NCBI RefSeq assembly: GCF_009498525.1
Contig: NZ_QSNT01000006.1
Coordinates: 124,001 to 188,000 of the forward strand
Direction: 5' to 3'
Length of the DNA stretch: 64,000 nt
DNA from: Rhizobium sp. ICMP 5592
GTDB taxonomy: Bacteria > Pseudomonadota > Alphaproteobacteria > Rhizobiales > Rhizobiaceae
Of the stretch, positions 1 to 7,426 are shown piece by piece. The translations under genes and the position numbers were made by a program. The notes under the pieces were generated by a model. The model was not told the origin of the DNA and ran no database searches. It saw only the letters and a list, made by a program, of their open reading frames with translations. Each line of letters starts with the position of its first letter. Position 1 is the stretch's first letter.

Positions 1-1
1 T

Positions 2-1069
2 GCCGACGACATGCGTACCCAGACCAAGGGTGAATTCGGCGGTCTCGGCATCGAAGTGACGATGGACAACGACCTAGTCAAGGTCATCACCCCCATCGAC
101 GACACGCCCGCCGCCAAGGCCGGCGTTCTCGCCGGCGACTATATCACCGCCATCGACGGTCAGTCCGTGCGCGGCCTGAAGCTGGAAGACGCCGTCGAGA
201 AGATGCGCGGCGCCGTCAAGACGCCGATCAAGCTGACGCTGCTGCGCAAGGGCGCCGACAAGCCGATCGAGCTCACCATCATCCGTGATGTGATCGCCGT
301 TGCCGCCGTCAAGTCGCGCGAAGAGGGCGATGTCGGCTATCTCCGCATCATCTCCTTCACCGAAAAGACCACGCCGGATCTTGAAGCCGCGATCGCCAAG
401 ATCAAGAAGGATATCCCGGCCGACAAGCTGAAGGGCTATGTCCTCGACCTGCGCCTCAACCCGGGCGGTCTGCTCGACCAGGCGATCAACGTTGCCGACG
501 ATGTGCTAGAGCGCGGCGAGATCGTCTCCACCCGCGGCCGCAATCCGGATGAAACCCGCCGCTTCAATGCCGGCCCGGGCGACATCACCGACGGCAAGCC
601 GATCGTCGTGCTGATCAACGGCGGCTCGGCCTCGGCTTCGGAAATCGTCGCCGGCGCCCTGCAGGATCTGCGCCGCGCCACCGTCGTCGGCACGCAGTCC
701 TTCGGCAAGGGCTCGGTCCAGACGATCATCCCGCTTGGCGACGGCAACGGCGCGCTGCGCCTGACGACAGCGCTCTACTACACGCCGTCGGGTCGCTCCA
801 TCCAGGGCACCGGCATCACGCCTGACATCAAGGTCGACCAGCCATTGCCGGACGAGCTGAAGGGCAAGCTGGTGACCGAAGGGGAATCCAGCCTACCGGG
901 TCACATCAAGGGCCAGAGCGAAACCGACCAGGGCTCCGGCTCGGCGGCCTATGTGCCGCCGGATCCGAAGGACGATCTCCAGCTCAACTACGCGCTTGAC
1001 CTGCTGCGCGGCGTCAAGACCGACCCGGCCTTCCCGCCGAATCCGGAAAAGGCGGTTTCCTCCAAATAA
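2..1069 (+). CDS. ctpA: Carboxyl-terminal processing protease CtpA (S41), 5'-truncated by the window edge
   Basis: Periplasmic serine protease of the S41 (tail-specific/C-terminal processing) family, which trims or degrades envelope proteins from their C-termini. The frame is open from base 2, so the signal peptide and N-terminus lie upstream of the window. A PDZ domain follows the FGGLGIEV motif (about 25-95 residues in). The protease domain carries the nucleophile region NGGSASASE and the general-base lysine in FGKGSVQT, the Ser/Lys dyad of the family. A low-complexity tail (about 60 residues) ends the protein. A strong terminator follows at once. Family assignment is secure; the substrate is unknown. 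Confidence 0.95.
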   Translation, partial: ADDMRTQTKGEFGGLGIEVTMDNDLVKVITPIDDTPAAKAGVLAGDYITAIDGQSVRGLKLEDAVEKMRGAVKTPIKLTLLRKGADKPIELTIIRDVIAVAAVKSREEGDVGYLRIISFTEKTTPDLEAAIAKIKKDIPADKLKGYVLDLRLNPGGLLDQAINVADDVLERGEIVSTRGRNPDETRRFNAGPGDITDGKPIVVLINGGSASASEIVAGALQDLRRATVVGTQSFGKGSVQTIIPLGDGNGALRLTTALYYTPSGRSIQGTGITPDIKVDQPLPDELKGKLVTEGESSLPGHIKGQSETDQGSGSAAYVPPDPKDDLQLNYALDLLRGVKTDPAFPPNPEKAVSSK

Positions 1070-1076
1070 GGAAACA

Positions 1077-1107
1077 GCGCCGGGCTGGAAACAGACCCGG
1101 CGCTTTT
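1077..1107 (+). terminator. Rho-independent terminator of ctpA
   Basis: A perfect 8-bp stem, GCGCCGGG (1077-1084) with CCCGGCGC (1096-1103), has an 11-nt loop and is followed by TTTT. It lies 7 bases after the ctpA stop. Confidence 0.8.
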
Positions 1108-1246
1108 CATATCCGGAGCGAGGTGACTGATCTCATCTCGCTTCCGCCGCCTGAATGAGCGCGATCTCATTCGACATCTGTACGGATCATGCTTTCGTGT
1201 TTTGAGTCTGGGGCAGACAGTTTCCCGCTTGGGGTGGATACGGACT

Positions 1247-2446
1247 TTGGGAACGGATTTGCATGCACCGCTCGGCCAGAACCGCGGCCCGGACCGCAAG
1301 CGGCGGCGGCCGCCCTTCGGGCGTATCCTCGCCAGTTTCTGTCTGATCGCGATCGCCAGCTTTTCCCTCTATTCGGCGCTGCTGCGCGATCCTCTCCAGA
1401 AAACCCAGCCGGTCGAAACGGCCGAAAAGACGGCGCCTGCGCCACAGGCCAACGACAAGCCCACCGCAACCGATCAGCCGAGCCTGACGCAAGTCGATCC
1501 GCAATCCGGCGCCAACACCTCGCGTATCGTCACCAGCGATGGTTCTGTCGTGACCATGTTCAGCCCGACCGCGCGCGACGGCAGTGGTCCGGTGCTGATC
1601 AATGCCAACCAGATCGGCCAGGATCCGCGTATGGCGGCAACGCCGAACGAAAGCCTGCTGGAGGATTCGCCCTTCGGCAGGCTGCCGGTCACCGCGCCAA
1701 GCGGGCTTAGACCCATGGACCAATATGCGCGGCCCTGGTCCGGCGCCCGCGGCACCCGTATCGCCATCGTCGTGAGCGGCCTCGGCCTCAGCCAGACCGG
1801 CACGCAGCGCGCCATCGAGAAGCTGCCGGAAGAGATCACCCTTGCCTTTGCCGCCAGCGGCAACAGCCTGCAACGCTGGATGCAGGAGGCGCGGCGCGGT
1901 GGCCATGAGATCCTGATCCAGGTACCCTTCGAGCCTTTCGACTATCCCAGCAACAATCCCGGGCCTGAGACGCTTCTGACCTCGCTATCGGCTGCGAAGA
2001 ACATCGACAACCTGCACAGGGCCATGGGCAAGATCACCAACTATACCGGCGTGATGAACTATCTCGGTGGGCGCTTCCTGTCGAACACCGACGCAATGCA
2101 GCCCGTCATGCGCGATATCGGCAAGCGCGGCCTGCTGTTCCTCGACGACGGCTCGTCCGCACAATCCAAATCCGGCACCGTCGCCAAGGCGCTGGAGGCG
2201 CCGCATGCTTTCGCCGACATGCAGCTCGACGGCGAATTGCAGCAGGATGCCATCTTGAAGAAGCTTGACGAGCTGGAGCGTGTCGCGCGTCGCAATGGCA
2301 CGGCGATCGGCGTCGCCTCTGCCTTCGACGAGAGCATCGACGCCATCAGCAAATGGAGCCAGGAGGCGGCGATGCGCGGCATCGAGATCGTCGCCGTCTC
2401 GGCGCTTGCCGACGATCCTAAAGCAATTCCAGGAAAAGTGCGTTAG
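1247..2446 (+). CDS. Divergent polysaccharide deacetylase family protein (YibQ/DUF610-like)
   Basis: Membrane-anchored protein of the divergent polysaccharide deacetylase (YibQ/DUF610) family. Members share the NodB-like fold, but the reaction is unproven. A basic N-terminus is followed by one hydrophobic segment (about residues 25-45), a Pro/Thr-rich linker, and the domain from about residue 165 with the family strings EPFDYPSNNPGP and MNYLGGRF. I chose the TTG at 1247: it gives an N-terminus of MGTDLHAPLGQNR and has GGGGTGG about 10 bases upstream. A longer TTG start at 1202 has no support. The last eight codons and the stop lie in a dispersed palindromic element (2421-2489). The gene lies between ctpA and rppH, but the ctpA terminator suggests its own promoter. 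Confidence 0.8.
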   Translation: MGTDLHAPLGQNRGPDRKRRRPPFGRILASFCLIAIASFSLYSALLRDPLQKTQPVETAEKTAPAPQANDKPTATDQPSLTQVDPQSGANTSRIVTSDGSVVTMFSPTARDGSGPVLINANQIGQDPRMAATPNESLLEDSPFGRLPVTAPSGLRPMDQYARPWSGARGTRIAIVVSGLGLSQTGTQRAIEKLPEEITLAFAASGNSLQRWMQEARRGGHEILIQVPFEPFDYPSNNPGPETLLTSLSAAKNIDNLHRAMGKITNYTGVMNYLGGRFLSNTDAMQPVMRDIGKRGLLFLDDGSSAQSKSGTVAKALEAPHAFADMQLDGELQQDAILKKLDELERVARRNGTAIGVASAFDESIDAISKWSQEAAMRGIEIVAVSALADDPKAIPGKVR

Positions 2447-2502
2447 CGGCTTTCCGTTCAGAATTGCGCAGAAACAATAAGTTAGAGCGTTTAAGCGCTC
2501 TA
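2421..2502. repeat. Rhizobial-type dispersed palindromic element, copy 1, plus adjoining hairpin
   Basis: An imperfect palindrome runs from AATTCC.GGAAAA (2425-2435) to TTTCCGTTCAGAATT (2451-2465), then an AACAATAAGTTAGAGCG tail. A closely similar sequence occurs at 20824-20890. Directly after it, TAGAGCG (2483-2489) and CGCTCTA (2496-2502) form a perfect 7-bp hairpin. The left part is translated as the end of the upstream gene. I recall similar short palindromes scattered through Rhizobium genomes; only two copies are visible here. Confidence 0.65.
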
Positions 2503-2528
2503 GACACCCCTGACCGCTAGAGGACAAG

Positions 2529-3068
2529 ATGAGCAAGACCCACTCACCCGTCAAAGCCGAAGACCTGCCCTATCGCCCCTGCGTCGGCATCATGGTGCTG
2601 AACCGCGAGGGACTGGTCTGGGCCGGCAAGCGCATTCCGATCGGCAACTCCGAATATGACGGCTCGCCGCAACTCTGGCAGATGCCGCAAGGCGGCATTG
2701 ACGCCGGCGAAGATCCACTGGAAGCCGCCTATCGCGAGCTTTACGAAGAGACCGGGATGAAGACGGTGACGCTCCTGGCGCAAGCAAAAGACTGGATCAA
2801 CTACGATCTGCCGCCGCAATTGATCGGCATCGGCCTTAAGGGGAAATTCCGGGGTCAGACCCAGCGCTGGTTCGCCTTCCGCTTCGATGGCAACGAGAGC
2901 GAAATCGCCATCAATCCGCCGCCCGGCGGCCACGAGCCGGAATTCGACGCCTGGGAATGGAAGCCGATGGCTGAGCTACCTGGCCTGATCGTCGCCTTCA
3001 AGCGTCCGGTTTATGAGCAGGTGGTGGCTGAATTCCAGCATCTGGCGGGCCTGAAAGCCGAAGACTGA
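2529..3068 (+). CDS. rppH: RNA pyrophosphohydrolase RppH (Nudix)
   Basis: Cytoplasmic Nudix hydrolase that removes pyrophosphate from 5'-triphosphorylated transcripts and so opens them to 5'-dependent decay; the family also hydrolyses dinucleoside polyphosphates. At 179 aa it has the usual length. The Nudix box begins GGIDAGEDPLEAAYREL at about residue 55 and closes with YEETGM, matching GX5EX7REUXEEXGU, so the metal-binding glutamates are present. The early YRPCVGIMVLN and the WQMPQGG strand are typical of RppH. AGAGG lies 5-9 bases before the ATG. It converges with bfr. Confidence 0.93.
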   Translation: MSKTHSPVKAEDLPYRPCVGIMVLNREGLVWAGKRIPIGNSEYDGSPQLWQMPQGGIDAGEDPLEAAYRELYEETGMKTVTLLAQAKDWINYDLPPQLIGIGLKGKFRGQTQRWFAFRFDGNESEIAINPPPGGHEPEFDAWEWKPMAELPGLIVAFKRPVYEQVVAEFQHLAGLKAED

Positions 3069-3080
3069 CGCAAATTGAGG

Positions 3081-3105
3081 TCCGGCCGCCGGGAAAGCGG
3101 CCGGA
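3081..3105. terminator. Hairpin between convergent rppH and bfr
   Basis: A perfect 9-bp GC stem, TCCGGCCGC (3081-3089) with GCGGCCGGA (3097-3105), lies in the 48-base gap between convergent genes. T-runs are weak on both sides, so a role as a bidirectional terminator is likely but not proven. Confidence 0.45.
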
Positions 3106-3116
3106 TCCGAATGCGA

Positions 3117-3602
3117 TTATTCGGCGGTATCAGCCGAATCGGCGTTGAGCTGGCCGTATTTGGCTTCGCCGATCTTGCCGAGCAGTTCGAGCTGGGTTTC
3201 CAGGAAGTCGATATGGCCTTCCTCGTCGATCAGCAGCTGTTCGAACAGCTTCATCGACACGTAATCGCCGGCGTCATGACAGATGTCGCGCGACTTCTTG
3301 TAGGCGGTGCGGGCGTCGTATTCGCCGGCGAGATCCGCTTCCAGCACTTCCTTGACATTCTGGCCGATGCGCAGCGGCGCCAGCGTCTGCAGGTTCGGAT
3401 GTCCCTCTAGGAAGATGATACGGGCGACGAGACGGTCGGCGTGCTGCATCTCCTCGATGGATTCCGCACGCTCCTTCTTGGCAAGCTTGGTGTAACCCCA
3501 ATCTTCGAGAAGCCGGTAATGAACCCAATATTGGTTGACTGCGCCGAGCTCGAGGAACAGAGCCTCGTTAAGCCGCTCGATGACTTTTTTGTCGCCTTTC
3601 AA
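3117..3602 (-). CDS. bfr: Bacterioferritin
   Basis: Heme-containing 24-mer iron storage protein that oxidises Fe(II) and stores it as a mineral core. I start at the TTG at 3602, not the upstream ATG at 3626. TTG has AGGAGAG about 8 bases before it, and it gives 161 aa starting MKGDKKVIERLNEALF. With this start the ferroxidase ligands Glu18, Glu51 and His54 and the heme ligand Met52 (EMQHADR) fall on the same numbers as in E. coli Bfr. bfd lies directly upstream and overlaps by 35 bases, so both are probably made from one transcript. Confidence 0.93.
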   Translation of the reverse strand: MKGDKKVIERLNEALFLELGAVNQYWVHYRLLEDWGYTKLAKKERAESIEEMQHADRLVARIIFLEGHPNLQTLAPLRIGQNVKEVLEADLAGEYDARTAYKKSRDICHDAGDYVSMKLFEQLLIDEEGHIDFLETQLELLGKIGEAKYGQLNADSADTAE

Positions 3603-3879
3603 TGTCCGCTCTCCTGTTTTCTTCATGGAATTTTTTCAGGCGGGACATGAAATCAAATATTTCAGCTTCCGTCGAGTGGCGACGGGCATGATAGTCTTCG
3701 GTTGTCTGTATAATGATATCAACGACATTCGGGAAACAGCCACAGCAGCGACCGCGCTTTTCCATGGCGTGATACACCTTGGCGGGAACGATGAGCTGCC
3801 AACAGTCCTCATCCAGGAACTCGTTGATGACGTCCCGGATTTCCTTGTCGGTGATGTAATTACAGCTACAAACCAGCAT
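3568..3879 (-). CDS. bfd: Bacterioferritin-associated ferredoxin
   Basis: [2Fe-2S] protein that docks on bacterioferritin and passes electrons to reduce and release stored iron. The cluster ligands fit the BFD pattern: Cys4 and Cys6 (MLVCSC) and Cys45/Cys48 (CCGC), with an extra Cys46. At 103 aa it is longer than E. coli Bfd (64 aa); the extra part is a charged C-terminal tail overlapping the start of bfr in another frame. The overlap suggests translational coupling. No classical Fur or Irr box was recognised upstream, though iron control would be expected. Confidence 0.88.
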   Translation of the reverse strand: MLVCSCNYITDKEIRDVINEFLDEDCWQLIVPAKVYHAMEKRGRCCGCFPNVVDIIIQTTEDYHARRHSTEAEIFDFMSRLKKFHEENRRADIERRQKSHRAA

Positions 3880-3918
3880 TCTTCGTTCAGCCCGTCAAAC
3901 ATGACATCCGCTGTCCTG

Positions 3919-3948
3919 TTATCTGCGAAAGAAGACGGTCTTTGTCAA
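3919..3948 (-). promoter_or_regulatory. Candidate promoter of bfd-bfr
   Basis: On the minus strand a consensus -35 TTGACA (3943-3948) is followed after 18 bases by AGATAA (3919-3924) as a -10. It lies about 40-70 bases before the bfd start, in the short gap after dnaE2. Confidence 0.45.
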
Positions 3949-3992
3949 GAAAAGAATCGATTCATTTTTCATTAGGCAAAGCTCAGGGTATC

Positions 3993-4010
3993 GCCGCGCA
4001 AGGGCGCGGC
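3993..4010 (-). terminator. Hairpin after dnaE2
   Basis: Perfect 7-bp GC stem (GCCGCGC/GCGCGGC) with a 4-base loop, 21 bases after the dnaE2 stop. It has no T-run, so it may act with Rho or only protect the 3' end. Confidence 0.3.
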
Positions 4011-4030
4011 ACCCCGCTTTTCCCCAGTTT

Positions 4031-7000
4031 TCAATGAAAATTACGGCCGCGCGGCATGACTCTGGCAGTCTCGGCGATAGCGCTGCGGCCATCCGCCGCG
4101 ATACCAGCCTGTCCCTGATCCGCCTGGTCTTTCCTTGCACGCTGCCTGGCTTGCCGATGATCCATGGTCGGACGCAGGGCCTCGTCCGCCCGGTCACTGA
4201 CGCCGAAACGCCGGGCCTCACGTTGCAGGATGCCGAGTGCCGGCGTCATGTCCTCGATATAATCGACCACCACATGGATGACGCCGCTCTCGCTCTGCAG
4301 ACGGCCGCGGATCTTGACCAGCCGGGCGCCCATGACGATGGCGCGGTATTTCTCGAACATCTTTGGCCAGACGATCGCATTGGCAACGCCGGTCTCATCC
4401 TCCAGCGTCATGAAGATCACCCCATTCGCCGAGCCCGGCCGCTGGCGCACCAACACCAGTCCCGCCACCGTCACCATCCGTCCATTGGTGATCGTGGGCA
4501 GATCCCGGCTCCGCACGATGCCCTGCCGCGCGAAATCCGCGCGCAGGAAAGAAACCGGATGCGCCTTCAGGGAGAGCGAGAGATAACGATAATCCTCGAT
4601 CACCTGCTCGCCGGGCAGCATCTCCGGCAGGGAAACGCCCGGCTCGACCTGCAGGTCAGCGCGGTCGGCCAGATCGAATAGGGGAAGCTTTTCGGCGGCA
4701 CTTTGCGCATCCAGCGCCCTGACGGCCCATAGCGCCTCACGGCGCTCAAGCCCGATCGACCGGAAGGCATCCGCATCGGCCAGCCGCTCGATGGCAGACT
4801 TGGCAAGGCCGGAACGCAGCCAGAGATCGCGCACGGAAGCATAGCCGGAGCCGCGACAGGCAACGAGCCTATCCATATCATCCTTCGACAGACCTTTGAC
4901 CTGCCGGAAGCCGAGACGGACCGCCCGGTTCGTCCGGATCACCTCCCGCATGGAATCATGTCGCGGCTCGATCGCATTCCTGTCGAAACGCGCCTCCTCC
5001 AGCAGCGAATCCCATTCCGACCGGTTGATATCCACCGGCCGCACCTCGACGCCATGCTCGCGCGCATCGCGCACGAGCTGCGCCGGCGCATAGAAGCCCA
5101 TCGGCTGCGAATTCAGCATCGCCGCGCAGAAGACATCGGGATAATAGGTCTTGATCCACGCGGAGGCATAGACGAGTAGCGCGAAGGACGCCGCGTGGCT
5201 TTCGGGGAAGCCATATTCGCCAAAACCCTTGATCTGCTCAAAGCAATTCTTGGCAAACTCGCGGTCGTATTTGTTTGCGACCATACCTTCGACCATCTTC
5301 TCCTCGAAATTTTTGATTGTGCCGGTTCGCTTGAAGGTCGCCATGGCTCGCCGCAACTTGTCAGCCTCCGCGGGGGTAAAGCCTGCCGCGGTGATCGCGA
5401 TCTGCATGGCCTGTTCCTGAAACAGAGGGACACCCAGCGTTCGCTTCAGAACTTCCTTCAGCTCGAGGCTTGGATAATCGAGCTCCTTTCCCGCCCGATC
5501 GGCCTCGCGCCGCTTGAGATAGGGATGCACCATATTACCCTGGATCGGCCCGGGCCGGACGATCGCCACCTCGATGACGAGATCGTAGAATTTGCGGGGC
5601 TGGAGACGCGGCAACATGCTCATCTGCGCCCGGCTCTCGATCTGGAAGACACCGATCGTGTCGGCGCGACAGATCATGTTATAGACGGGTATGCGGTCGG
5701 GATATTCGCCACTCCCAAGATCGGCAAGCTGCTTCTTCACATCATAATGCAGCAGCAAGAGATCGAAAGCCTTGGCAAGGCAGGTGAGCATGCCGAGCGC
5801 AAGAACGTCGATCTTCAGGATGTTGAGACTGTCGAGATCGTCCTTGTTCCATTCGATCATGTAGCGATCTTTCATCGCCGTATGCATGATCGGCACGACC
5901 TCATCCAGCCGGTCCCGGGTGATGACGAAACCGCCAACATGCTGCGTCAGGTGCCGCGGAAACCCCATCAACGTCGAGGCATAGGAGAGCACGCGCTGCG
6001 TCGTCTTGTCCTTGAGGTCGAGGCCGGCAAGCTTGGCCTCGCGTTCGGACAGTTCCTCCGTCGACCAGCCCCAGACGCCGCTGGCAAGAGCGGACTGCAC
6101 ATCCTCCGACAAGCCAAAGGCCTTCGCCACCTCGCGACCGGCCGAACGCGCCCGATAGCTCGTGACCGCCGCGGTCAGCCCGGCATGCTCCTTGGAATAA
6201 TGGTCATAGATAAACTGGATGACCTGCTCGCGCTTCTCATGCTCGAAATCGACATCGATATCCGGCGGCTCCTCGCGTTCCGTCGAGATAAAGCGCTCGA
6301 ACAAGAGCGTCGTGATCTCCGGATTGACCTCGGTAATCCCCAGGCAATAGCAGACCGTGGAATTGGCGGCGGATCCGCGACCCTGACAGAGAATATTATG
6401 ACTGCGGGCAAATTCCATGATGCGATGCACCGTTAGGAAATAAGGCTCGTATTGCCGCTCACGGATGAGTTCGAGTTCATAATCGATTTGCTTGGCGACT
6501 TTTTCAGGAATCTTGTCGGGATAGCGCCGTTGCGCACCCGCACGCGTCAGCCGCTCCAGGGTTTCCGATACGGTCTCGCCCGGAACGCTCTCATCGGGAT
6601 AGTTATGCTTCAGCTCATCCAGCGAAAAAGACAGCCGACTGAAGAATTTCTGCGTATTGGCGATGGCCTTCGGATAGTCCCTGAAAAGACGGGTCATCTC
6701 GGCCCCACCCTTCAGATAGCGTTCGGCATTGGCCGCGAGTTTGAAGCCGGCTTCCGCGATCGGTACATGCTCGCGGATCGAAATGACGATATCGGCCAGC
6801 GGCTTGCGCTCGGTTGCGTGATAGAGCGGCTCGTTGCTGGCGATCAGCCGCACGCCGTTTCGAAGCGCCAGGATGGAAAGGGTCGCAAAGACCAGCCGAT
6901 CCCGCCCGTCATAGACAGGCGACAAGACCATATGGAGCTTCCTGCCGAAGCGCATCCAAAGCCGCGCAAGACATTCCTCCAGCCTTGCCTGTCCTTCCGG

Positions 7001-7426
7001 TGTCTCCACGCTCCTCGCATCCGGAACGAGCGCCAGCATCATCTCGTCACCCCATTTCATCAGGTCGTGTTCTTCGAGCTTGCAGGCACCTTTTTCGGCC
7101 TCGAGATTGCCGGCGCTCAACAGCCGGCAGAGATGCGCCCAGCCCTGACGGTTCTGCGGATAGGCAAGGATGTCGGGCGTGCCGTCCGAAAAGACCAGGC
7201 GGGCGCCGGGCTGAAAGCGATAGCCATGCTGCTTGGCAATAACATGTGCCTTGACCACGCCGGCGACGCTGTTGCGATCGGCAAGGCCCAGGCCGGCAAG
7301 CCCGGCGATCTTCGCGCCCAGCACCATCTCTTCCGGATGCGAAGCGCCTTCGAGAAAGGAGAAATTCGACCGCGCTCCAATCTCGAAAAAAGGAACTGCC
7401 CCGGAAAAGGACGGATGGCCGCTCAC
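4031..7426 (-). CDS. dnaE2: Error-prone DNA polymerase DnaE2
   Basis: C-family DNA polymerase of the DnaE2/ImuC type, which carries out translesion synthesis and SOS mutagenesis together with ImuA and ImuB. It has 1131 aa. The N-terminal PHP domain starts FFEIGARSNFSFLEGASH. The polymerase active site includes PDIDVDF near residue 390. An OB-fold (VTVAGLVLVRQRPGS, EDETGVANAIVWP) lies near the C-terminus. The start is GTG at 7426, overlapping the imuB stop by four bases (GTGA), so translation is probably coupled. The C-terminal tail is basic and somewhat long. Expression should depend on the LexA box before imuA. Confidence 0.95.
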   Translation of the reverse strand: MSGHPSFSGAVPFFEIGARSNFSFLEGASHPEEMVLGAKIAGLAGLGLADRNSVAGVVKAHVIAKQHGYRFQPGARLVFSDGTPDILAYPQNRQGWAHLCRLLSAGNLEAEKGACKLEEHDLMKWGDEMMLALVPDARSVETPEGQARLEECLARLWMRFGRKLHMVLSPVYDGRDRLVFATLSILALRNGVRLIASNEPLYHATERKPLADIVISIREHVPIAEAGFKLAANAERYLKGGAEMTRLFRDYPKAIANTQKFFSRLSFSLDELKHNYPDESVPGETVSETLERLTRAGAQRRYPDKIPEKVAKQIDYELELIRERQYEPYFLTVHRIMEFARSHNILCQGRGSAANSTVCYCLGITEVNPEITTLLFERFISTEREEPPDIDVDFEHEKREQVIQFIYDHYSKEHAGLTAAVTSYRARSAGREVAKAFGLSEDVQSALASGVWGWSTEELSEREAKLAGLDLKDKTTQRVLSYASTLMGFPRHLTQHVGGFVITRDRLDEVVPIMHTAMKDRYMIEWNKDDLDSLNILKIDVLALGMLTCLAKAFDLLLLHYDVKKQLADLGSGEYPDRIPVYNMICRADTIGVFQIESRAQMSMLPRLQPRKFYDLVIEVAIVRPGPIQGNMVHPYLKRREADRAGKELDYPSLELKEVLKRTLGVPLFQEQAMQIAITAAGFTPAEADKLRRAMATFKRTGTIKNFEEKMVEGMVANKYDREFAKNCFEQIKGFGEYGFPESHAASFALLVYASAWIKTYYPDVFCAAMLNSQPMGFYAPAQLVRDAREHGVEVRPVDINRSEWDSLLEEARFDRNAIEPRHDSMREVIRTNRAVRLGFRQVKGLSKDDMDRLVACRGSGYASVRDLWLRSGLAKSAIERLADADAFRSIGLERREALWAVRALDAQSAAEKLPLFDLADRADLQVEPGVSLPEMLPGEQVIEDYRYLSLSLKAHPVSFLRADFARQGIVRSRDLPTITNGRMVTVAGLVLVRQRPGSANGVIFMTLEDETGVANAIVWPKMFEKYRAIVMGARLVKIRGRLQSESGVIHVVVDYIEDMTPALGILQREARRFGVSDRADEALRPTMDHRQARQRARKDQADQGQAGIAADGRSAIAETARVMPRGRNFH

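Noticed and set aside
5195..6436. Long open frame opposite dnaE2 (413 codons)
   Set aside because: It mirrors the coding frame of dnaE2 in GC-rich DNA, has no recognisable domain and no separate ribosome site.
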